Shown here: piece by piece, positions 36,053 through 49,100 of the stretch
How positions within the stretch are numbered: position 1 is the stretch's first letter
Layout of the letters: every line of letters starts with the position of its first letter
Assembly: GCA_016165875.1 (NCBI GenBank)
Contig: JABBOT010000080.1
Span: 35,416,364 to 35,480,363 of the forward strand
DNA: 64,000 nt
Direction of reading: 5' to 3'
Source of the DNA: Acanthopleura granulata
Taxonomy: Eukaryota; Mollusca; Polyplacophora; Chitonida; Chitonidae
Program-made: the position numbers and the translations under genes
The notes under the pieces: generated by a model
Database searches by the model: none
Told to the model about the DNA's origin: nothing
What the model saw: the letters and a program-made list of their open reading frames with translations, nothing else

Positions 36053-39000
36053 TCAATATGTCCGTTTAAGTTTCCTCATCCATAACAAAAGAGGAAGCAG
36101 GTTATTCCTCTGTTGAAGACTTGAGTGGAAGCCGTCAAAATCTGCTGCCTGGATCATCTTCAAATACTGGTCACATATAACCTATCAACACAGATAACAA
36201 GATACATGTACAGAGCAACCAACAGCCATCACAAACATTCCATATAGGCTACTCGTCTTATTTTCCAATCAAATAAATCCAACAATGATTCAGCATATAG
36301 CACAGCAACATGGACAGATAACAAGATATAATGGTAAATCTTAACCAAAAATATTTGCAAGTAACTGATTTTACATACAGGTGCCATAAACTACTTGACC
36401 TCTTGCCAGGTCCGGTTAAATTAACAACAGATCAGAAGATGGTATACCACTGCAATATGATAAGTCCATGACAAACTGCAGGTTAAGTTATGAGAAAATC
36501 AATTATAATTTTAAAGGGCTATGCACAACTGAAGTTATTGTTGACAAAATAATGACTGTTTTCATGAAAAATATTCAGTAAAACAGGAAAATAAAAAATT
36601 CAGAAACTGTCACACACATTTTCCCTGATTAATTGTGATTAGAATTATCACCTAGAATATAAATGTTACCCTGGGGCCCATTGTACGAAGCCGTCGCAAA
36701 AAGCACCTCGTGTAAAATCCATGACAGCATACAGTGAAAAGATATGTCACCACAGCAAATGGGCTTGGAGTAGTGTTATGACAGCTTTGTAAAACGGGAC
36801 TCAGATACTTACGGTATTGTAAAACACTGGCAACGCTTCTTTGGGTACATCAGTCTTAAATGATCTAGCCTGTAGTAAGATACAACATTACCTGAATTAT
36901 AAAGGATTTATTACTGTGTTTATTAATGAACGTCAATGGAAACCATTTATTTCCTTTGTTACCGGCATCTAGATATCTGCATCCCACCATGGTCACTATA
37001 ACTGTCAGCACCATATATGACTGACAGTGTGTACAACAGTCAATACGTATGACAATATCAAGTAGATATTTTGGGACACCTACCCCATCCATCAATTTTG
37101 AGATTTTAAATCCTGGCGTAACAGTTAACTTTTCTTCTTAACAAAAATTTTTTGAGGAAAATTCCACATCTGTATGTATTAACAAAGGGCAAAAAATAAA
37201 TATTTCATCCAGTCTACATTTATTAACATATAAATATTAATATTCTTTCACTCATACTTTAAGCGCTATGTAAGACTGAAAACCATGTGCACATGTAGTA
37301 TTTCTATAGTCCTGACAATAAATGCACTCCAATCTCATACAGCTGACAGAACATGTACTTTTGTATTGTTTTATCAATCTTCCATACTTACCCTTTTACA
37401 TTGTATACTCACAGTTTCCAAATGGCGGTTGGCTATGCTGGCTATATCAAATACAACATCCTTTACAGGCTGATCTTTCAAACCACGAATGAATGACTGC
37501 TGAGATACACTATGCTGTTGATATAAATAGATATAAAAAACAAAACAATCATGGCTAGAAGGTATTCCTGTAAGTCACAAGTTAACATGTAAAACAATCA
37601 CAGAAAAACATCCTATAATATCATGTAATAAAATTTTCCAAAGATCAATAGAAACAATTTAATTTCCACATTTTCATGTACATTAACATCAATTAGAGAC
37701 ACACGTACCTATCACGTATCCGTGTATTTGAACACTACATAGAAGGCACATCAATATATATTACGCTTGTGCAAAAATCCTTATCTCACATAGATTCTGA
37801 CATGTTGGAGACCCTAATTTGAATAATGCAAAGTGAAATAAACTAACCTGTAGGAGAACATCAGTAGGTAGATAAACCCTTCCCCTGTTGGCGTTAAAGG
37901 GTGTAGCTCTCAGCAGTGTCACTATGCCATGGGCTTTACCTATGTGGCTGGCTGCATGATCTGCATGGATGTTCTTTACACCTGAAGTTTAAAGAAAATT
38001 GACTTGACTGGCACAAAATACCCCAGAGTTTTTCATTTAAATACACAATAAATCTTGAAACAGAAACATTAATAGACTCTTTTGGGACAGCTCTGAGACA
38101 TGCACAGTGCCTTGCATAGGCAGGCAAAAAATGGCAACAATAGCCAGAATTCTTTTTCACCCTTGCCGACTCAACTTTGTATAAGAATAACGGTTCTGTC
38201 CACTGTAACGTTACAAGTGACGCCCTCATCATAACGCCACACAACAATGAAGCGACATCAATGACATACAAAATCGAACAGTATTATACCCCTGGCTTGT
38301 TAAACGGAACTCGTCAATATGACACTTTCTTTCTAAGACAGTTCATGTTGATGTGTATTTATTTATAACAAAGTTATAAGTGAGATTTAAGTTCTCATGG
38401 CAATGAGGAGGGACACCTTGACCCTGAATTCCGGTCTTAAAGTTTTTAAAGTAAATATCATGTACATGAACCAAACTACTAAAACTTGCAATATGGCATA
38501 TCTTGAACTTTACTTACCACTTGGTAGATAACATCATGTCTACTTAAAATTATTCTACAAGCCTGGCATACATGAAGGAAGAACAGCGTCACAATGAGTC
38601 TGGAATTTCTTAAGAAGACAGCCTGTAATATACATCACGCTCCAAAATCAAATGCAGTTTTGGCAGTTTCACAATGTTTAGTATATCCTGGGACTAAAAT
38701 AACACATAACTTTAAGAGAAAAATTCTGAAATCTGCCAAAACACTGAAGATTCCCATGCCTGTATGATTCTGTCTTCAGTCTGTCTAAACTATTCAAGCT
38801 TTTGTGTGTGCATGCGTACACAAATCAAACAACATAGATGTACCTGCTGCTTCAAGAAGGAGATACAGGACTGACGAGACAGTGCTTTCACAGTACGTCT
38901 CCATATGTTCCTTGCTTCTGAACGGTGCATCCGACAGGTTCTCTGTCTTCAATAAAAAAAATGCCAGAACAATAAAGCAGCTTTGTTTTGTGCATGTCCA

Positions 39001-42000
39001 TTTGATCATAAGGGGTGAACACTAGTGACCAAAGCATATCAATTAGAAATCAAAATTTGTTCCATTTCTCAAAGGCTAAAAGACCGAATGACATATATAC
39101 TCTTAGTTTGAGAGATACTGAAACATTTCAGCATTTAACCATTTAAAGGACTATAAATAAATACTACAAGTACTATAACAACATGTATAAATTTAGGAGT
39201 TAAGATCCTACAGTATGTTAAACGGGCTCAGTCGGGTTTACTCCCACCAAAGTACTGACCACCCTTGTATATTAAAGTTAAATATTCTTGAGTATGGCAT
39301 GAAACACCAATGAAATAAATAAATCAATTACACGCAAATTTCGGCTGTCTCTCCCTTTAAGACAAAAATACCATAATCAAGATTTATCAGTCAACACTAT
39401 TCAGATACACACTGGTATTAAGTGGTTTAACTGTAGTCAGTGATATATCAGTAAGTACAGGAGGGCAACGAACTATATTAAACAGCTACAGACATGTAAG
39501 TTTTCAAAGTCAGTACATTTCTCCATGATGCACCTGAATTGTAAATGTGTGTTTCAGCAGTTGCATATTTAATTCGCCAATGTATATAACCACAACCTGA
39601 TTTACAGTGAGCAAGTTGTGTAGTCTGACTATGCTCATCATCTAATCTTGTTATCATGGTAGTAAAGGTGAGAAACACGTAGGTATGACTACTGTCTGCA
39701 GGTATGTCAACATGTTTTGAACTCACTTCCAAGGAAATCCACTTCCCTGATGATCAAGTCAGACTGACTTGGAGAACTTGAAATATACATTTTCATGATG
39801 TACGATATCAAAATGGTACAAAACACCAATAACTATATATATCATACTTAAAATCACATAGTTCTGAGATGATTGATGACTGATAGATTGATAAGATAAT
39901 TATACTCACTCTGCTCTCTATCAGACGAGTTATCCACTGTTTGGAAAGCTTGTGTTCCTCAACAGCCTGAAATTCAACATTATGACAAAAAAATTAAATT
40001 TAAGGCTCAAGACTGAAAAAAAGCCGTAAGACAGCTCGTTGCAATACAGGTGAGAATGAAAGCAGAAAATGTTTGTAAATTGTACAACATATCAGCTCTG
40101 ATGAAGTTAACATAAATTCTCCTGTGATGCTATATATATGACAAAGTTGTCTGCTTACCTTGGCCATTTCTATACAAACTGGAGTTTGTCTTGGAGTTCC
40201 CTGTAAAACAAGAAAACAAAAACAAATTAAGACGATTATAAACAGGGATATATTTATCGTTTTAATTATCAGTGTTGAACGCCGCATCTTAAGCATTTTT
40301 CATATGTCTGATGGCAGGCAAGTATACCTACTGTCAGTGTACCACCACCACTTGCCACATATCCGACAAGACCCTAATCTGACAAAGTCACAGTCAAAGG
40401 AGACACCGGGATTTGAAAATCAAAGGTGGAACTTTGCAGCACTTGAACCCTCCAATCCAACAAGGCTAACACCTAGGGCACGAAGGTGTACATGTTTGTA
40501 GTAAAGCCAAAACTACATGTACTGTTAATTACATGTATCTCTTTTATTTATATATTTGCATGGAGTTTTAGACCATATTTTTCATTTACACAACAGTGGT
40601 GAGCAATATATTGGGAGGAAACTGAACAGAGTATATGGGAAACTCACACCCATCCATTCGTCATGGGCAGACCTTACCACATACAGCAGGACAAGAAGCC
40701 AGTCTGTGCTGTACTTGAACTCACAGCAAGGATGTATGTGAGAGGCTATCACTCTATATACTAGATCACGGAGGCCCTAACTACATGTATCTCTTTTTCA
40801 TGCATGTTTCACTTAACAATTACATATATATTAGAAACAAGCAAGGGTTGGACATTTTATGCTTGTCATTTATGCCATCAAAAACTTTGATAATAATACA
40901 TGTAAACTGTTTAAACTATAAACAGGTATTGCATCTGTTAGTTAGAGAAAAACAAGCAATAAAAAGAAAAAAACAAATGAAAAGGAAAACAGAACACGAA
41001 AAAATCAGATGGTGAGCATTTTTTATGTGTAACATATCAGCATCAATTATACCTTATAAACAGCATCTACAGCCTCTTTCCAGAACTGCATTCTCATGAC
41101 ACCAATGTTTTTATCTGTTACAACATCTCGTACCTGAGGAATTAAAATCTGTTTAATAGCAACATATAATGCATTATTATTCTAAAGAGTATAAAACACT
41201 GAAGAGTTTTTCCAGTTAAATCTGTATCAGAATTTAAACTAAAACAGTTATTTATTTTGCATGAGTTTAAACATAGCTTTCTGCATTATTTCCATCATCT
41301 CACCACTGCCTGATCGAAAACCATGTGGCAGAAAACACAAGACATAAAACCCCACCCAGACACCTTCACAGTGCATGACTGTGGAGTATACTAACAGCCT
41401 GAATACATGTATTGTACTCAAGCTATTATCTCACCACATAACTCACATCAGCTGTTGTGTAAACAGCTGGAGTGGGGAAAACATATATATATAGATTGCT
41501 TGATTTATTAATTTTTAACAATGCTGTGCACAAGAGTTTTTCACTTATACATTGGCCATGGGATTAGTCACCTTTCACATGATGCTGACACACTTACCTG
41601 GGCTATTTCTACATTAAGTGACCTAATTGCAAACGCTGCTGATCTGTATGACTTTGGGTAAAGCAGAGTTGCAAGAAAATTTTCATAGTCATATTTTCTG
41701 AAAAGAAAAATATATTAAGTTAAAGGTATCAGTAAAGGCAGTACCATTTGAATGTTTAAGTTATTATTAATACAAAGTAAATAATAAAGACTATCAACCT
41801 AAACCCTTCAATTTAAGCTATCCTATGTGTCATCTGCCAGAAATGTGCATTAACTATATTTAATGAGCTGTTCCCCTATTTTTCATAGCAGAACAACCAA
41901 CCCATTATAATTAGGACAAATCAGTCTGCATGGTCTGGAATAATTTTTAAATACCCTGAATATATTCACTGTTTGATATTTCTGATAAGGACTACATTGA

Positions 42001-42764
42001 AGCTTTTATTATTGTACTTACATATTTAGCATAAACCAAGACACTTCTATGGTTGAAAACAGATTTGTAGGTCTGACATCTCACATGTGTTAAGATGAAT
42101 GTCAAAATTTTAAATAGCACACAGAGCCCATCCAGATGATCACAAGATCCTTCACACTGGCATCAAGACTCCAACAACACTACGCAGCTAAGCCAAGATA
42201 ACAACACGAAAAAGGAGATGGAGTCTTAGACTATTCATTCCTGGCCTTGTTTCCCGTCACTGCCTACATGCCAGTATACTCCATGCATCAGAACTCATTA
42301 TTTCACTTTTAGCCAGAAATTGTCACAAAAGTTGAAATTATCATAAAAACCAACCCAATAATGATAATGAAAATTGAAAATCGTTCCTCCACCTTCACCA
42401 GTTTTTCACAATATAATGAAGGAAAACAAGTGACCAAGTGCCCAGGCCATATCTTTTTCATAACAGTGAGCCAAACTAAAATTCTTCACTGAAAGTCAAG
42501 TTTTTGACTTGTTCTACGTGTGTAATTGTATAATTGTTTGAAGGATGTGTGTACAAACCTCACTAATTCTGCACAGTATGATGCAGTGCTTTGAGTCTGT
42601 TTCGAGCTGTGTACACTTCTCCATTGATTTCCCCGTAGTAAACACTCTCGTAATTTTCTGTGGACATTTTTCCAATTCCAATTTTTCTCACTCGCCCTGG
42701 CAGGTGAAATTACACAGGGTATGTTAGAAAAGTTTGTTAACCCTGTACGTATGCCAGACACCAT
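36053..42764 (-). CDS. NDUFAF6: NADH dehydrogenase (complex I) assembly factor 6
   Basis: Mitochondrial factor needed for early assembly of respiratory complex I. Ten minus-strand exons: 42559-42764, 41598-41697, 41053-41133, 40159-40200, 39910-39966, 38844-38946, 37848-37981, 37413-37514, 36813-36869, 36053-36166 (stop TGA). Phases close, giving 331 aa, close to the vertebrate length of about 333. The start at 42764 (MVSGIRTG) gives a basic, acid-poor presequence; an in-frame ATG at 42797 also exists. Family hallmarks: [83 protein letters not shown], and a C-terminal block with [16 protein letters not shown]. The fold is squalene/phytoene synthase, but the Asp-rich metal-binding motifs are missing (LRATPFN where synthases have LRDxxxD), fitting a non-catalytic role. 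One oddity is Gly in [10 protein letters not shown], where the copy at 62263 has Val. Confidence 0.93.
39224..39331 (+). repeat. SINE copy, internally deleted
   Basis: GGGCTCAGTCGGGTTTACTC followed directly by 3' body and the GAAACACCAATGAAATAAAT tail. It lies in intron 5 of NDUFAF6. Confidence 0.5.
40543..40778 (-). repeat. SINE copy, near full length
   Basis: Runs from the reversed tail (CTTTTATTTATATATTTGCA) through the body to CTAGATCACGGAGGCCC, which corresponds to the reversed tRNA-like head. It lies in intron 3 of NDUFAF6. Confidence 0.6.
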
Positions 42765-43158
42765 TTTGTTACAATGCATAACACACTGTAAGTTCACGTA
42801 TAACTCTGGTGTCGGTGCTCTGAACTTGTTTTAACGTTCAAAGACATTAGGACGGGACGCACCAAAGTAATTACATGAACACTTAAAACACAGAAACTTT
42901 CTATAACTTAATGGACCGAGCAAATACTGTTTCCAAATCTGAAATGGTTGGAAGATTTAACCAGTTGTTGTTGTTGGGCTGTAGCAGACGTCCGGAAATA
43001 GATCTTCTGCGTGTGAAGGCGATGAACGTGTCACTGTCAGGTGGATAAGTGAAAGTAATACGTGTGTACTTATTTGCTGGATTTAATGACTTAACACCTT
43101 TGGATAATCTTTATTTTAACTATGAGCCGATATATCTTTCTTCTCGGAGACGCTTGAC
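42765..43158. promoter_or_regulatory. Putative bidirectional promoter, NDUFAF6 / NAGPA
   Basis: Only 394 bases separate the start codons of two divergent housekeeping-type genes, so both 5' UTRs and core promoters must lie here, unless a non-coding first exon is used. No TATA box in a convincing position was found. The interval is somewhat richer in CpG than its surroundings (for example GGACGGGACGCACC and ACGTCCGG). Confidence 0.5.
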
Positions 43159-46100
43159 ATGTTGACACTGCGAAATGTTCCCATACAACTGGCACCCCAG
43201 GTGTTATGGCTGATTATCCTGGTTATCCTGTGTGACGGAAATGCGGCCCTCACGGATCCCGAGTGAGTCTAGAGTTGCGCTGCAAGAGAGTTTACAGTTT
43301 CGTTGGAATAGAAGTCTTTCTGAATTTGTAGAATTGCTGATGGATTAAAAAGACACAATATGTCAAAGCATGATATATTTCTAGGCGTATGTATTATTTT
43401 AAAATTCTGACATCCTGATTCATCGCAACAGTGGGTCCATCACCGGAACTCATCAAAAACGCCACATATCTCCAAACGCAAAGTCCATGGACTCTAATGA
43501 CACTCCAACTCACCTCTTTTGCCCATTTCTGTCATTTTCTTTATTTGAATCTCGAATACTATCTTCATAATTCACCTTAGACTGCCATTTTGAAAAGTGG
43601 CATAACCTACTCTTGGTTCTGAAATGTAACTTAATCCTGGCATCGAAAACATCTTGAGAAGTATGATGCTTCGAGTTAAGAAAAGTTTTTGAGTTCATCC
43701 GATGGAGCCGTTGTTGCAATGAATGAAAGAATTTTAAAATAACACACGGAATCCATCTAGATGCATGAGAGATATTTTAAATTGATTTAAAGTTTATGAA
43801 ATATCATTTCACTGTACCCTGGCACTACTATGCGGTTATATAGGATCCATGTGGACTGAGACTAAGGTCATTCACACCAAGCTCCCGAGAACAAGGTCTC
43901 TGTCACATACGAAACCAGACTCAATAAGAAATGGGTTAAATTTGCATTGAACACAATTACTTCATCTTTTTAGTTTGTTGTAAAAAATTGCAAAAATATA
44001 GTTGACTTGTTTTTTTAATGACACAGTGCTGTAAAGCACTGATGTGAATGACATTTTACAGTTACAACGTTTATGAGTACAGTTATGTCCAATCTCCATG
44101 TGACTCTTGGGTTTTCGGTTTTCAAGATAGCACCTCAAAATTATTGTGTTCATTCTAATTTTCAGAGATCCTTTGGAGGGCATGGATATCTTGTCACCAT
44201 ACAAATTTCATCACGGACCCAAGCATGGAAATCGACACATTCGAGAATGCCAGAAAGTAAAATATGGTAATTTAACCCATTCTCTGCATAATCCACATGG
44301 ACTCCACACAAGGGAGATTACTCTTCCTATAGCAAACTCAAAACTTGTTGTCAAAGAAGTGGGAGAATATTGGAATAAGCGCCGTGTACATGGCCATGTG
44401 GTACTTGTGAACGACCCAGTGCAGACAGTGTCAGTGTTAGAGCCACTTCATCAGGGGACCTGTCAGAAAGGAGGAGCCGAGCGAGCGACAGTGGTCAAAA
44501 GTGCGGAACAGAAGAGCTGCCTAGTGGCCATCAATGCAGGGTTCTTCAATACGAAAACAGGCGAATGTCTTGGTAAGGAAATTTGTTACATTCAGTAAAT
44601 TCTTTCTTTTCTACATGTAGGTTTTTTATTAAATTTTTTTTCAGAATTATTGATAGTAATTTTCAACTTTCCAGTACCTGTAACAGACACCTGTTGTGAA
44701 ATAAACTTTTTTTTTTATGACACATGTATCCAGCTCAGATTTTGTTGTTTGTTTACATTTGTGTCATTATGTTTGATAAAGTGGATTTCTTTTGTGAAGA
44801 AAAAACAATTTAAAGTTGTCTGATAATTAAAGTAATGCAATTGCCATGTGTCATCAACAAATGATCCATGCCTTTATGCAATAACTGTTCTTGTTTCAGG
44901 AAATATTGTCAGTGATGGAAGGCTTGTGCAGGACTCTGGAGGCATCCAAAATGCCCACTTTGGAATTTTAAAAAATGGAAGTTTATTTTTTGGGTGAGTG
45001 AATCACTAAAGCACTTGTGTGTAATGTTATAAATGTAAATGAGGTCTACATGGGGAATGCTTTATCCTCTTTTCCACATGCACATTTATGTTATGTACTT
45101 CCGTTGCATGTCTAGCTCATTTAAATGCCTTGTGTGAAATGAATGTTTCATTAGCATTCCTCCCATACTTTTGGTGTTCCTCTCCATGAAAAAATCTACA
45201 CTCATCATTTACATATTGAGGGAAATTTAAATGCTTTTCTTTCCCTTAATACCTTATCATTGATGGTGTAATATTTTTTCTTTCAAAGGTATCTCTCAGA
45301 ATCCTTCCTATTGGAGACAGAGTTTTTGCAGCTTGTGGGCGGAGTGTTTTGGGTGATCCGAGATGGGGAAAGCCATCTTAACGAGAGTATAGTCCTGGAG
45401 TGTGAAGACACAGAGGAAACAGGTAAATACAGGTGGTGTGTCTGTGTGATACAGGATGGAGAGAGACACCTCAGTGAGAGTATAAACCTGGTGTTTGAGG
45501 ACACAGAGGAAACAGGTAAATACAGGTGGTGTGTGTGTGCGTGTGATACAGGATGGAGAGAGACACCTCAGTGAGAGTGTATACCTGGTGTGTGAGGACA
45601 CAGAGGAAACAGGTAAATACAGGTGGTGTGTCTGTGTGATACAGGGTGGAGAGTGACACCTCAGTGAGAGTGTATACCTGGTGTGTGAGGACACAGAGGA
45701 AACAGGTAATACAGGTGGTGTGTCTGTATGATACAAGATGGAGAGAGAAACACCTCAGTGAAAGTGTATACCTGTTGTGTGAGGTCATAGAGGAAACAGG
45801 TAAATGCAGGTGGTGTGTCTGTGTGGTACAGGATGGAGAGAGAAACACCTCAGTGAGAGTGTATACCTGGTGTGTAAGGACACAGAGGAAACAGGTAATT
45901 ACAGGTGGTGTGTCTGTGTGATACAGGATGGAAAGAGAGACACCTCAGTGAGAGTGTATACCTGGTGTGTGAGGACACAAAGGAAACTGGTAAATACAGG
46001 TGGTGTGTCTGTGTGATACAGGATGGAGAGTGACACCTCAGTGAGAGTACTTACCTGTTGTGTGAGGTCACAGAGGAAACAGGTAAATACAGGTGGTGAA

Positions 46101-49100
46101 TGTGTGATACAGGATGGAGACAGAGACATACCCCAGTGAGGGTACCTACCTGGTGTGTGAGGACACAGAGGAAAGAGGTAAATACAGGTGGTGTGTCTGT
46201 GTGATACAGGGTGGAGAGAGACACCTCAGTGAGAGTGTATATACAGATGGTATGTCTGTGTGATACAGGATGGAGAGAGACACCTCAGTGAGAGTGTATA
46301 CCAGGTGTGTAAGGACACAGAGGAAACAAGTAAATACAGCTGATATATCTGTGTGATACAGGATGGAGAGAGACACCTCAGTGAGAGTATATACCTGGTG
46401 TGTGAGGACACAGAGGAAACAGGTAATTACAGGTGGTATGTCTGTGTGATACAGAATGGAAAGAGAGACACCTCAGTGAGAGTGTATATACAGATGGTGT
46501 GTCTGTGTGATACATGATGGAGAGTGACACCTCAGTGAGAGTGTATACCTGGTGTGTGAGGACACAGAGGAAACAGGTAAATACAGGTTGTGAATGTGTG
46601 ATACAGGATGTGATACAGGATGGAGAGAGACAGGTATATACCTGTGATATATACCTGTGTGATAGTATATACTCTGTGTTAGAGTATATACCTGGTGTGT
46701 GAGGACACAGAGGAAACAGGTAATTACAGGTGGTGTGTCTGTGTGATACAGAATGGAAAGAGAGACACCTCAGTGAGAGTGTATACCTGTTGTGTGAGGA
46801 CACAAAGGAAACTGGTAAATACAGGTGGTGTGTCTGTGTGATACAGGATGGAGAGTGACACCTCAGTGAGAGTACTTACCTGTTGTGTGAGGACACAGAG
46901 GAAACAGGTAAATACAGGTGGTGAATGTGTGATACAGGATGGAGAGAGACAGGTATATACCTGTGATATATACCTGTGTGATAGTATATACTCTGTGTGA
47001 GAGTATATACCTGGTGTGTGAGGACACAGAGGAAACAGGTAATTACAGGTGGTGTGTCTGTGTGATACAGAATGGAAAGAGAGACACCTCAGTGAGAGTG
47101 TATACCTGGTGTGTAAGGACACAGAGGAAACAGGTAATTACAGGTGGTGTGTCTGTGTGATACAGGATGGAAAGAGAGACACCTCAGTGAGAGTGTATAC
47201 CTGGTGTGTGAGGACACAAAGGAAACTGGTAAATACAGGTGGTGTGTCTGTGTGATACAGGATGGAGAGTGACACCTCAGTGAGAGTACTTACCTGTTGT
47301 GTGAGGTTACAGAGGAAACAGGTAAATACAGGTGGTGAATGTGTGATACAGGATGGAGACAGAGACATACCCCAGTGAGGGTACCTACCTGGTGTGTGAG
47401 GACACAGAGGAAAGAGGTAAATAAGGTTGGTGTGTCTGTGTAATACAGGATGGAGAGAGAAACACCTCAGTGAAAGTGTATACCTGTTGTGTGAGGTTGT
47501 AGAAGAAAACAGGTAAATACAGGTGGTGTGTCTGTGTGATACAGGATGGAGAGAGACTCTGCAGTGAGAGTGTATACCTGGTGTGTGAGGACACAGAGGA
47601 AAGAGGTAAATACAGGTGGTGTGTCTGTGTGATACAGGATGGAGAAAGTCACCTCAGTGAGAGTGTATACCTGGTGTGTGAGGACACAGATGAAACAGGT
47701 AAATACAGGTGTTGTGTCTGTGTGATACAGGATGGAGAGAGACACTGCAGTGAGAGTGTATACCTGTTGTGTGAGGACACAGATGAAACAGGTAAATACA
47801 GGTGTTGTGTCTGTGTGATACAGGATGGAGAGAGACACCCCAGTGAGAGTGTACACATGGTGTGTGAGGACACAGAGGAAACAGGTAAATACTGGTGTTG
47901 TGTCTGTGTGATACAGGATGGAGAGAGACACCTCAGTGAGAGTGTATATACAGATGGTGTGTCTGTGTGATACAGGATGGAGAGAGACACCCCAGTGAGA
48001 GTGTACACATGGTGTGTGAGGACACAGAGGAAACAGGTAAATACTGGTGTTGTGTCTGTGTGATACAGGATGGAGAGAGACACCCCAGTGAGAGTGTACA
48101 CATGGTGTGTGAGGACACAGAGGAAACAGGTAAATACTGGTGTTGTGTCTGTGTGATACAGGATGGAGAGAGACACCCCAGTGAGAGTACTTACCTGGTG
48201 TGTGAGGTCACAGAGGGAAACAGTTAATTACAGGTGTGTGTCTGTGTGATACGAGACATATATATTTGAGATCATCCGTTCCTTGCTCTCATGAAAGTGT
48301 GCATGTATTTTTGTATTCACAAACATATATATATTGATGTTACATATATATATATATGTATATGTTAATTGTCTTTGTAAGTGTTTGTGCTTGTATAGGT
48401 CTTGCTCTTTATTTATATTTTATTAAAAGTTTTGCGATGCATGTTACTACATGTATGTACAAGTTTGCACCCGGTAACACTCTTTTTATTTTAGGAATTG
48501 TCCCCATAAACACGATAAATTGTTTGCTTACCTCTTGTATGCATTGAGAAACAAGGTGGGAATAATCCCGTCTGACTATGTTAAATTATCATTCCATGAA
48601 CTTTCTGAATCTCAGGTATACCAAGAGTTTTCGCCATTGCAGAATTCATCAGTTCATGCTTTAATGGAAGTCACATGATTTAGAGGGACGGTCCCTTAGG
48701 TGTTAACTCAAACGATGGAAAAGACAAGGCAAGCACAGGTTAATGTGATAATAAAAATGAAAAAAACACTCTATAATTGAACTTCACGTGACTATATTTA
48801 CACCTTGCAGGCACATTGCAGACTTTTGCAGATGTTAACTCTGCCAGGACTGTGATAGGAGTGGACAAGGAGGGTCGTGTGATCATTGTGCAAATGGATG
48901 GCAAAACTCATAGTAATGGGTGGGTAATGGGTTTTTAAATGTGGTCCTTCTTGAGATAATTCAAAGTCATTTACGTGTATATTTATGAAGAGATTTTAGT
49001 AGACATATTTCAGTGACTTACCATTCCTGTCACCAAGTTGTCTGGCCTGGTAATATTACATTGTCTGTTACATGTAGCTGGGATTAGAGCTGTCAGAATG

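Noticed and set aside
45308..48227. Many long open frames on both strands inside the 93-bp array (up to 175 codons)
   Set aside because: They follow from a unit length divisible by 3 with no stop in several frames; no start context, splice logic or domain supports genes.
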